DNA of 6,109 nt, taken from positions 1 to 6,109 of the forward strand of contig CAMPHX010000089.1 in the NCBI GenBank assembly GCA_946886085.1, read 5' to 3'. The stretch comes from an uncultured Flavobacteriales bacterium. Its GTDB lineage: Bacteria > Bacteroidota > Bacteroidia > Flavobacteriales > Vicingaceae. Positions 1 to 6,109 of this stretch are shown piece by piece (positions within the stretch are counted from its first letter, which is position 1; each line of letters begins with the position of its first letter). A program made the translations under genes and the position numbers. The notes under the pieces are model-generated. The model did no database searches. It had not been told where the DNA came from and saw only the letters and a program-made list of their open reading frames with translations.

Positions 1-1575
1 CTTCTGATAATAACACAATTTTTTGTGTTATCTATTTTTGCTCAAAACCTAGTTACACCAGGCGGACAAAAAATTGAAAACTTACTTCAACTTATCAACT
101 ACGCTTATGTTGATTCTACAGATGATGAAAAAATAACCGAAGCAGCCATTGTTGCTTTGTTAAAAGAATTAGACCCTCACTCTGTTTATATCCCTGAAAA
201 AGAACTCAAAAAGATGAACGAACCTTTAATCGGAAATTTTGAAGGTGTAGGGATTCAGTTCAATATTTTACACGACACACTTATAGTCGTATCTCCTATT
301 CCCGGTGGTCCATCCGAAAAAGTAGGCATTCAGGCAGGCGATAAAATTATTGAAGTAGATAAAGAAAATATTGCCGGAATTGGTCTTCAAAACAGTGATG
401 TGCAAGATAAACTGAGAGGTAAAAAAGGTACTAAAGTAACTGTTGCTGTTAAACGTAGAGGAGAAAAAGACTTATTAAAATTTACCATTACCAGAGATGA
501 AATTCCGATTTTTAGTGTAGATGCTTCTTATATGGTTGATGATGAAATCGGCTACATAAAAATAAATCGTTTTGCCAATAAAACCATTGACGAATTTAGA
601 GATGGGTTAAAAAAACTGAAGCAAAAAAATGTAAAACATTTAATATTAGACTTAAGAGGAAATGGCGGAGGTTACCTAAAATCAGCTATTCAACTGGCTG
701 ATGAATTTCTTGATGAAAATAAGTTAATTGTTTACACCGAAGGATTAAAAAGTCCGAAACAAGAATATTTTACCACAGAAAAAGGTGGTTTTGAAAAAGG
801 TAAATTGGTCATTCTTATTGATGAAGGATCTGCATCAGCTTCCGAAATTGTTAGCGGTGCTATTCAAGATTTTGACAGAGGATTAATTGTAGGCAGAAGA
901 TCTTTTGGTAAAGGATTGGTTCAAAAACCATTTTCTTTAATAGACGGTTCTGCTGTTAGATTAACCATTGCAAGGTATTACACGCCTTCAGGCAGAAGTA
1001 TTCAACGACCTTATGATGAAGGCAAGGAAGAATACTACAAAGAGCTTACAAGAAGATACGAACATGGAGAATTAGTTACTGAAGACAGTATTGCATTTCC
1101 TGATTCCTTAAAATTTACTACCCTAAACAGTAAAAGAACAGTTTATGGTGGCGGAGGCATCATGCCTGATGTATTTGTTTCTATAGATACCAGCATGATT
1201 TCTGATTACTTGAGTAAAGTTACCAGAGAAGGCTTGGTAAATGAATTTGCATTGGAATACACACAAGATAACAGAGAAAAGCTAATGGCAACTTACCCTA
1301 CTGTAAGCGATTTTAAAAATAACTTTGATGCAGAAAAAGAGTTGCTAACAGCATTTGTTGACTTTGCCGCAAAAAATGAAGTAGAAAAAAATGAAGAACA
1401 AATCAATACCTCAAAAACTTTTTTACTTACCCGATTAAAAGCAATTGTTGCCCGAAACATGTGGGATAGCTCAGCCTATTATCAAGTTATTAGCGATATA
1501 GATAATGCCTTATTAAAAGCGGTTGAAGAAATAAAAAGTGATACCTTTAAAAAAGAAAAATTAGTTTATAAATAG
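1..1575 (+). CDS. S41 family C-terminal processing peptidase (PDZ + Ser/Lys protease), 5'-partial
   Basis: A periplasmic or envelope serine protease of the CtpA/Prc/Tsp type, a family that cleaves proteins near their C-termini. Numbering here starts at the first codon in the window (position 1). Residues 1-14 are hydrophobic and end in IFA before QNLVTP, which looks like the end of a Sec signal peptide. The frame is open to the window edge, so the true start lies upstream; the GTG at 25 falls inside the signal peptide and is unlikely to be the start. An N-terminal helical part carries LDPHSVYIP (57-65). A PDZ domain spans about 80-165 (GVGIQF, then AGDKI). The S41 core follows, with LDLRGNGGG at 216-224 and the GSASASEI motif. 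The catalytic residues are Ser279, Lys304 (in SFGKG) and Gln308; the 25- and 4-residue spacings match Prc and CtpB. A C-terminal extension (about 340-524) contains YYTPSGRSIQ and GGGGIMPDV, as in Bacteroidota members. The 524 residues present are close to full length. The substrate is unknown. Confidence 0.93.
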   Translation, partial: LLIITQFFVLSIFAQNLVTPGGQKIENLLQLINYAYVDSTDDEKITEAAIVALLKELDPHSVYIPEKELKKMNEPLIGNFEGVGIQFNILHDTLIVVSPIPGGPSEKVGIQAGDKIIEVDKENIAGIGLQNSDVQDKLRGKKGTKVTVAVKRRGEKDLLKFTITRDEIPIFSVDASYMVDDEIGYIKINRFANKTIDEFRDGLKKLKQKNVKHLILDLRGNGGGYLKSAIQLADEFLDENKLIVYTEGLKSPKQEYFTTEKGGFEKGKLVILIDEGSASASEIVSGAIQDFDRGLIVGRRSFGKGLVQKPFSLIDGSAVRLTIARYYTPSGRSIQRPYDEGKEEYYKELTRRYEHGELVTEDSIAFPDSLKFTTLNSKRTVYGGGGIMPDVFVSIDTSMISDYLSKVTREGLVNEFALEYTQDNREKLMATYPTVSDFKNNFDAEKELLTAFVDFAAKNEVEKNEEQINTSKTFLLTRLKAIVARNMWDSSAYYQVISDIDNALLKAVEEIKSDTFKKEKLVYK

Positions 1576-1588
1576 TTTTGTAAATTTG
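1573..1588 (+). promoter_or_regulatory. Possible Bacteroidota promoter -7 elements (tandem TAnnTTTG)
   Basis: Two adjacent matches to the Bacteroidota -7 consensus TAnnTTTG are present: TAGTTTTG (1573-1580, overlapping the S41 stop codon) and TAAATTTG (1581-1588). They lie 31-47 nt before the DUF1573 ATG, a plausible distance for a short leader. I see no good TTTG -33 partner at the usual spacing, only AT-rich sequence. The downstream gene may therefore have its own promoter or simply be read through from the peptidase gene. Confidence 0.4.
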
Positions 1589-1619
1589 TCATCACATTAA
1601 AAATAAAAAATAACTAACT

Positions 1620-2180
1620 ATGAAAGAAAATTTGAAAGTTGCCTTATTGGGCGTAATTGCTTTAACCTTAATTGTAGATACCTTCTTTATGGACGACAGA
1701 CCGGCAAGAAGAGATTATAATGCTTCTGAAAGCATTGCCACCTCTCCATCAGTAACCACTAATACGGGTAATGTAAATGATTTGAATCCTATTAATCCAA
1801 TGTCTCCTACTCCAACTAACGAACCAGCTCCGGCAGCACCTGTTTTATCAGAAACGAGAGCTAAAACCTCTGTTCAGTTTGCTGAAAACAGCCATAACTT
1901 TGGAAAGATTAAACAAGATTCTAAGCACACTAAAATTTTCAAATTTACCAATACAGGTAAAGAGCCTTTAATTATTGAAAATGCTACAGGAAGCTGCGGA
2001 TGTACTGTTCCTCAATTCCCTAAAGAGCCCATTAAACCGGGAGCAACAGGAGAAATTGTAGTAGAATACAGCCCTGGAAAACAACAAGGTGCTCAAACAA
2101 AAACAGTTACCATTACTGCTAATACAGACCCTATTATTACTACACTTAACATCTCTGCAGATGTGGAAGTAGTTCAGTAA
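1620..2180 (+). CDS. DUF1573 domain protein with N-terminal membrane anchor
   Basis: A 186-aa envelope protein of unknown specific function. Residues 5-23 (VALLGVIALTLIV core) form one hydrophobic segment. There is no lipobox cysteine and no obvious signal peptidase site, so an uncleaved signal anchor is likely, with the rest in the periplasm. Residues about 24-82 form a low-complexity linker rich in Pro, Thr, Ser and Asn. Residues about 84-184 are a DUF1573 domain, an Ig-like fold related to ASPM/SPD-2/Hydin domains: HNFGKI at 92-97, KFTNTG near 108-113, the hallmark GSCGCTVP with Cys126 and Cys128, then KPG and a VEYSP strand. The gene starts at an ATG 44 nt after the S41 stop; no Shine-Dalgarno is visible, which is normal in this phylum. 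It may be co-transcribed with the peptidase. It ends at the bidirectional hairpin at 2200-2242. Family assignment is firm; role is not known. Confidence 0.9.
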   Translation: MKENLKVALLGVIALTLIVDTFFMDDRPARRDYNASESIATSPSVTTNTGNVNDLNPINPMSPTPTNEPAPAAPVLSETRAKTSVQFAENSHNFGKIKQDSKHTKIFKFTNTGKEPLIIENATGSCGCTVPQFPKEPIKPGATGEIVVEYSPGKQQGAQTKTVTITANTDPIITTLNISADVEVVQ

Positions 2181-2199
2181 TACCAACAAGATATTCTAT

Positions 2200-2242
2200 A
2201 CAAAAAGAGGCTGTCACAAAAATTGTGACAGCCTCTTTTTGT
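2200..2242. terminator. Bidirectional intrinsic terminator between convergent genes
   Basis: A perfect inverted repeat: 2200-2219 pairs with 2223-2242 around a 3-nt AAA loop (20 bp, with the core GAGGCTGTCACA / TGTGACAGCCTC). The stem begins with an A run and ends with a T run, so each strand reads as hairpin plus U-tract. It lies 20 nt after the DUF1573 stop and 20 nt after the stop of the leftward S74/T9SS gene, so it can end both transcripts. Confidence 0.9.
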
Positions 2243-2261
2243 TATAATTCAATTCTTAACC

Positions 2262-5105
2262 TTACTTTTTTACCATTTTTTTAGTAGCGATAAGTTTACC
2301 ATCAGCAATAAGTGAGTAGGTGTAAATTCCTTTTTCAAGGTTTTCACCATACACAGTAAGTGTTCCTTTACCACGTTCGTTAATGTTTACTTCATTAATA
2401 ATTCTACCGCTCATATCATAGAATAATAACTTAGCATTCAACACATCATCAGGAATAACAAAATTAATTTGTGTACTTTCCGCAAAAGGATTAGGCAAAT
2501 TTTGGTCTAATACAATAGCAGTTGAGTTTTCCAAGGTAATGGTTTGAGTACTTATTTTATTACCATTTCCTCCGCCATTGTTATTACAGATACCAATATT
2601 ATCAATACAAGCTTCTAAGGCAGCTAATCTATCTTCTAAATCAGTATTAATAGAATCTTGAGTAGCAACGAAAACATTCATACTATCAATCTGATTTTGT
2701 TGCTCTTTAATTGCTTCAATTAATAAAGCGTTAATACGAGCATAATCCATTGTATAGGCATCAAGTATAGAGTCATACGTTACTACTTCTGTTAAAACAG
2801 TATCAACATTTTGAGCTATTAATCCAACTTGTCTGTTAGTAGAAAAATTCATATTCGGAAAATTAGCTGTCTGATAATCGTAATAAACGCCATTTAGGTT
2901 TTTAACTTTATTTAAAGCATTAGTTATAGGCAATATATTAGTTTTGAATTTTGCATCTGAAGGTCCTACAAAACCTGTTGATGCGTAAACAGAACCATTT
3001 ACTTCTAAAATCTCTCCTGTATTAAAAACAGCACAAACATCTGGCTCAATATTGCCCGCTGCATTATTAGCTGCATTAAAACCTATACTAACAACTCCAC
3101 CACTTTGAGGTACACTTATGGCAATATTTTGCGAACCATCAACATTTAAATCGGTTTCAAACCAAGCTGCAACTGTTCTGCATGTTGCTAAATCTATGGT
3201 TGTTCCTGAGTTGTGAACATACATTCCTAAAGAACTATTATTGGTTGGCGGAGATGTGTCATCTGTGTTCAACACATAAGCTCCTGTTGTTCCTGCATCT
3301 GTAGTGGCTTGTAAAACATGTAGTTTCCCTGCTAGTGGATTTAAACAATTGGTTCCTATGCCTACATTGTTTTGCTGCATAGTTCCTCCGTTTCCTGTAA
3401 AATGAAAGTCGAAATTGTTTAATTGAATTTCGCTGTTTCCTGTTAGCTGAGAAGGTGTAGCACTTCCACAAATACTACCAAAACCACCACCGGTAAGACT
3501 AGTAGCATCTACCCAATGTACTCGATTATTGTCAGTTGGGTCTATAGCAAGTAGCTGTATTAATGTATTGTCTTGGGTAACTTGTCTAATTCTCAAATCG
3601 CCATCTATATCTAATTTAGCATTAATAGGATTAGCAATGTTAACAGGAGTAGTCCAATCACCTATTCCCATCATACCATAATTTGGCGCTAATAATGTGG
3701 TGGCTAATTTAGGGTCGAACCGAGCTACTTCTAACCCATTATTACTTGTTGCAGGAGCATTTCCGGGTATGGTACTTGTAGTGGTTTCTGTAAAGATAAA
3801 CCTCAAATTATCTGAACCGGTTAATGGATTATTACCTCCATTATCTCCCCAATTGATAATAGCATCAAAGCGGTCGTTGCCTTCATTTTTTAAACCTACA
3901 TACATGTTATCCGTTCCATTGCCGGTAAAAGTTCCTATATCCATCCAGTTTCTCCAACCATCTGTTGAGGTTGGTGTTAAGCCCGATAATCCTGTATTAT
4001 AACCCAAATGCAGCAAACTTAACGGACGAGTTACAGGACTATTAGGGTTATGACTAATGGCAACACGGGTTAAATTAGCAGCTAAGTTACCCGGGTTATT
4101 AATACCAAAACCACCGCCAGCTAAATTGGTTGGGGCATTAATGGAGGTAATACGCATACGTTCTAAAGTATTGCCGTTATTAAAGTTTACCACATTGGTG
4201 TTACTTGCTGTGGAAAATAGCAAATGCCTTGTTTCCTGATTGTAAATTAAGGCATTTCCATTGATGTTGGGATTGATATTTCCATGAATTCCTATACGTA
4301 AACCGTCATTAGCAGTTTCAGCTGTTCCTGAACCGGCAACAACATTCCGATTAGTATATTGCGTATAAACCGAACGCATATTGGTTAAGCTAAGGTGTTG
4401 TAAGGAGGCTGGACGAACATATAGTACATTATCTGTACCAAAGGTATTTCCTAAACCAAATTCTCCTGTTCCTGTAAATCGAGCAATATGTAACCCATCT
4501 AAATCAGCAGGATTGATTAGGTTGTTTGAAATAACATTATTGCCTGCACCAACAGAAGTAAACCTAAAAACCATATCATCCGGTCCCGGGAAACCGTTAT
4601 TTCCATTATCACTCCAAACAATAGCTGTTTCTGTAATGTCTGTACCATTACCTACTTTACGAATACCAAAATAAGACATATCATCATTATCTGTTAGTGT
4701 TATGCCCGTTTGCATCCAAGGTCTATAACCGCTGCTTTGTACAAAAGTTCCGTTTCTTCCGTTTAGGTGCAGCATAGAATAAGCTCCTTCAGTTGCGTTA
4801 TTAAAAAGATTAGCTGCATAAGTTTGGCTGTAACCTAATAGTAAGTAGCCTTCTCTGTTACCAGCAAAACCGTTAACATTATAAGCCAAACTACCATTTA
4901 ATTTGCTTCTAGCTATACCGTTGGTGTAAGTGTAAATGGGACTGTTCCAACCAGCACCAGTCCCAAAAATATTAAATCCATTTCCAGCTGTATTCCCTCC
5001 TTTTCTCCAAAAAGTTCCTCCACCAGCTCCACCAGTTGGTGGTAGTTGTGCATAAGCAACACTTCCTAATAAAAGTGTCGCAATTAAAATTTTTATTTTT
5101 TTCAT
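2262..5105 (-). CDS. Secreted tail-spike-like protein: beta repeats, Peptidase_S74 chaperone domain, coiled coil, T9SS type A sorting domain
   Basis: A 947-aa predicted surface or secreted protein. Residues 1-19 are a Sec signal peptide (MKKIKILIATLLLG, cut after AYA, before Gln20), which supports the ATG start. Residues about 20-710 are Gly/Asn/Thr-rich and predicted beta-rich, with a WRKGGNT...NIFGT head, a duplicated LHL...WM...DNG module (107-210 and 361-463), and Gly-rich hinges near 329-333 and 539-543. Residues about 714-806 match Peptidase_S74, the intramolecular chaperone of phage endosialidase and tail spikes: SDAKFKTNI (716-724), GVYYDY (739-744), VGLIAQNV (760-767) and YARINALLIEAIKE (788-801). 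Ser716 and Lys721 keep the +5 Ser/Lys spacing of self-cleaving members. A helical coiled-coil-like stretch (about 790-836) follows, then Cys833 and Cys840, an Asn/Gly linker (841-849) and a type A T9SS domain (866-947: LDQNLPNPF, YDMSGR, LEKGIYTYSL, KKMVKK end). It is probably a trimeric fibre or adhesin; the ligand is unknown. It starts 15 nt after the upstream type B gene, so the two are likely one operon. Confidence 0.9.
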   Translation of the reverse strand: MKKIKILIATLLLGSVAYAQLPPTGGAGGGTFWRKGGNTAGNGFNIFGTGAGWNSPIYTYTNGIARSKLNGSLAYNVNGFAGNREGYLLLGYSQTYAANLFNNATEGAYSMLHLNGRNGTFVQSSGYRPWMQTGITLTDNDDMSYFGIRKVGNGTDITETAIVWSDNGNNGFPGPDDMVFRFTSVGAGNNVISNNLINPADLDGLHIARFTGTGEFGLGNTFGTDNVLYVRPASLQHLSLTNMRSVYTQYTNRNVVAGSGTAETANDGLRIGIHGNINPNINGNALIYNQETRHLLFSTASNTNVVNFNNGNTLERMRITSINAPTNLAGGGFGINNPGNLAANLTRVAISHNPNSPVTRPLSLLHLGYNTGLSGLTPTSTDGWRNWMDIGTFTGNGTDNMYVGLKNEGNDRFDAIINWGDNGGNNPLTGSDNLRFIFTETTTSTIPGNAPATSNNGLEVARFDPKLATTLLAPNYGMMGIGDWTTPVNIANPINAKLDIDGDLRIRQVTQDNTLIQLLAIDPTDNNRVHWVDATSLTGGGFGSICGSATPSQLTGNSEIQLNNFDFHFTGNGGTMQQNNVGIGTNCLNPLAGKLHVLQATTDAGTTGAYVLNTDDTSPPTNNSSLGMYVHNSGTTIDLATCRTVAAWFETDLNVDGSQNIAISVPQSGGVVSIGFNAANNAAGNIEPDVCAVFNTGEILEVNGSVYASTGFVGPSDAKFKTNILPITNALNKVKNLNGVYYDYQTANFPNMNFSTNRQVGLIAQNVDTVLTEVVTYDSILDAYTMDYARINALLIEAIKEQQNQIDSMNVFVATQDSINTDLEDRLAALEACIDNIGICNNNGGGNGNKISTQTITLENSTAIVLDQNLPNPFAESTQINFVIPDDVLNAKLLFYDMSGRIINEVNINERGKGTLTVYGENLEKGIYTYSLIADGKLIATKKMVKK
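3717..4025 (-). repeat. Internal protein repeat, copy B (residues 361-463 of the S74 protein)
   Basis: Second copy of the module. Landmarks are S363-x-LHL (365-367), G-W-R-x-WM (383-388), D399-N-M-Y-V-G, AIINW (415-419), DNG (421-423), DNLRFIFT (432-439) and GLEVARF (457-463). It is followed by YGMMGIGDW and then a short region ending in RVHWVDATSL, a phrase common just before the next section in Bacteroidota S74 proteins (from memory of the family, not checked). Confidence 0.7.
4476..4787 (-). repeat. Internal protein repeat, copy A (residues 107-210 of the S74 protein)
   Basis: First copy of a diverged module of about 100 residues. Landmarks are S110-x-LHL (112-114), G-Y-R-x-WM (126-131), D142-M-S-Y-F-G, AIVW (161-164), DNG (166-168), DDMVFRFT (176-183) and GLHIARF (204-210). 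The same landmarks occur in the same order in copy B. Similarity is seen at protein level; the DNA copies are too diverged to be a recent duplication. Confidence 0.7.
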
Positions 5106-5120
5106 TGTGTTAAAGTTTAA

Positions 5121-6065
5121 TCACCTTAACAATTGTACAAAACCTTTATGTGTTTCTTCTTTGGTTGTTATGATATAGTAATAGGTTCCGTCTGGTACTT
5201 CTGAACCACTTGTAGTTCTTCCGTTCCAATAAGCTTCATTGTTGTTACTCTCAAACAACTTCTGCCCCCACCGATTAAATATCATCATATTTTCATAAGG
5301 AAAATTTAATTGAAACAAATCGTTATTATCATCATTATTAGGAGTAAATATATTAGGTATTAGAATCTCTGTAGGAAATTCTATTAATTCAAATCCATCT
5401 ATATAATAATATACTCCAAAAGATGCCCCAGAAGCAAAAGGATTGATTCTAAGTGTATCAATATTATTAGTGTCAGAATAATAACCAATAGTGATATACT
5501 CCTCACCTCCTTTCGCAATAAATTCACCTTCAATTTTCATCCAGTTAATTGTATCATTTAGGAAGATATTAGAATCACTTTTAATTTCGGGTAAGTAATT
5601 AAACAATGGTAAAGCATTTGAAGAAGTTACTTGATTAGTTGTAAACCAAGCACCTATCTTTTTCAAAGCAAAATCACTACTGTTTGCCAAGCTAACAAAA
5701 AATGAAACCTCATATTTATAATTTTTAATAAGAGGTGAATTTAATTTAGCTTGAATATACTCAAACCAATGAGGTGGTCCAAATTCCATTAAAAAACCTG
5801 CATAACCATTTCCATCCATAGCCACTTGATAACCAAGCAAATTACTTGGAATACTTACTATTCCAGGGTTACAAGCATTGTAATAGTCACTGGTGGCATA
5901 GGTAGGAGAGTACCAACCTAAAGCATGATTGATTTGATAATCACCAGGGGTGGATAATGTTGTAGGACATGTATCATAAATTTCAAAGCTTGAATTAGGT
6001 ATTAAGTTTTGCCCTAAACCAAAATTTGAGATGAGAATAAATAATATAAAAAGGGTTTTGTTCAA
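5121..6065 (-). CDS. Secreted protein with T9SS type B (gliding-motility, CHU_C) sorting domain
   Basis: A 314-aa predicted exported protein. Residues 1-18 are a short hydrophobic signal peptide (MNKTLFILFILISNFGLG) before Gln19. Residues about 20-230 form a jelly-roll-like beta module typical of Bacteroidota surface proteins: NLIPNSSFEIYDTCP opening (20-34), GWYSPT (50-55), TSDYYNAC (58-65), GYQVAMDGNGYAGF (78-91), EYIQAKL (102-108), a YEVSFFVSLA strand (118-127) and a YYYIDGFELIEF strand (219-230). It resembles galactose-binding or CBM-like folds; the ligand is not known. Residues about 236-314 are the type B sorting domain: IPNIFTPNNDDNNDLF, IFNRWGQKLFES, YWNGRTTSG, VPDGTYYYII and GFVQLLR. 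No catalytic motif is seen. The start is a TTG at 6065-6063: an in-frame stop lies two codons upstream and no ATG follows before the signal peptide. It is the first gene of the likely two-gene operon, with a TGA stop 15 nt before the S74 gene. Confidence 0.88.
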   Translation of the reverse strand: MNKTLFILFILISNFGLGQNLIPNSSFEIYDTCPTTLSTPGDYQINHALGWYSPTYATSDYYNACNPGIVSIPSNLLGYQVAMDGNGYAGFLMEFGPPHWFEYIQAKLNSPLIKNYKYEVSFFVSLANSSDFALKKIGAWFTTNQVTSSNALPLFNYLPEIKSDSNIFLNDTINWMKIEGEFIAKGGEEYITIGYYSDTNNIDTLRINPFASGASFGVYYYIDGFELIEFPTEILIPNIFTPNNDDNNDLFQLNFPYENMMIFNRWGQKLFESNNNEAYWNGRTTSGSEVPDGTYYYIITTKEETHKGFVQLLR

Positions 6066-6109
6066 GTATTAAGATTTGTTTATATAAAATTAGTTAATAA
6101 TCTCTCATT

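Noticed and set aside
25..27. GTG as the start codon of the S41 peptidase
   Set aside because: The frame stays open upstream to position 1 and the codons there continue a hydrophobic signal peptide, so the real start is outside the window.
1968..2189. 73-aa open frame on the - strand across the DUF1573 gene
   Set aside because: Antisense shadow of a well-supported gene; Cys/Ser/Asn-rich translation with no domain.
3259..3471. 70-aa open frame on the - strand inside the S74 protein gene
   Set aside because: Same-strand, different-frame shadow; composition is not protein-like.
3697..4674. Three + strand open frames (3697-4002, 4057-4239, 4381-4674) antisense to the S74 protein gene
   Set aside because: They arise from the Gly/Asn-rich codon pattern of the real gene read backwards (Pro/Leu/Val-rich); no leader or domain support.
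5029..5042. Short inverted repeat CCACCA/TGGTGG near the N-terminus of the S74 protein gene
   Set aside because: Falls within codons for a Pro/Gly-rich stretch just after the signal peptide; only 6 bp and no loop to form a stable hairpin.
6066..6109. Promoter for the leftward operon (TAATTTTA on the - strand near 6085-6092) and a small ATG frame at 6108
   Set aside because: The motif lacks the final G of TAnnTTTG and has no visible -33 partner; the ATG frame stops after four codons and is out of frame with the gene.

Overview
The window looks like a low-GC Bacteroidota chromosome, most likely Flavobacteriales-like. The evidence is two proteins with C-terminal type IX secretion (T9SS) sorting domains (one type A, one type B), a DUF1573 protein, AT-rich gene leaders without clear Shine-Dalgarno sequences, and TAnnTTTG promoter-like elements. 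The exact family or genus cannot be read from the sequence.

Layout: two genes run rightward and two run leftward, meeting at a strong hairpin. On the + strand, positions 1-1575 encode an S41 C-terminal processing peptidase (PDZ plus Ser/Lys protease). It is cut at its N-terminus by the window edge. A 44-nt gap with tandem TAnnTTTG elements follows, then a membrane-anchored DUF1573 protein (1620-2180). A near-perfect 20-bp hairpin at 2200-2242, flanked by A and T runs, can terminate transcription from both sides.

On the - strand, reading leftward, a 314-aa secreted protein with a type B (CHU_C / gliding-motility) sorting domain (6065-5121, TTG start) is followed after 15 nt by a 947-aa secreted protein (5105-2262). 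The larger protein has phage-tail-spike-like organisation: a repeated Gly/Asn/Thr-rich beta region, then a Peptidase_S74 intramolecular chaperone domain with an apparently intact Ser/Lys dyad, a short coiled coil and a type A T9SS sorting domain. The spacing suggests the two secreted proteins are co-transcribed.

Working picture: the + strand pair are envelope proteins of ordinary type. The - strand pair is a small surface/secretome operon whose products cross the inner membrane by Sec and the outer membrane by T9SS. The most interesting point is the S74 self-cleaving chaperone placed between the passenger and the T9SS signal, because self-cleavage would separate the passenger from its export/anchoring tag. 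No mobile elements, CRISPR arrays or RNA genes were seen.
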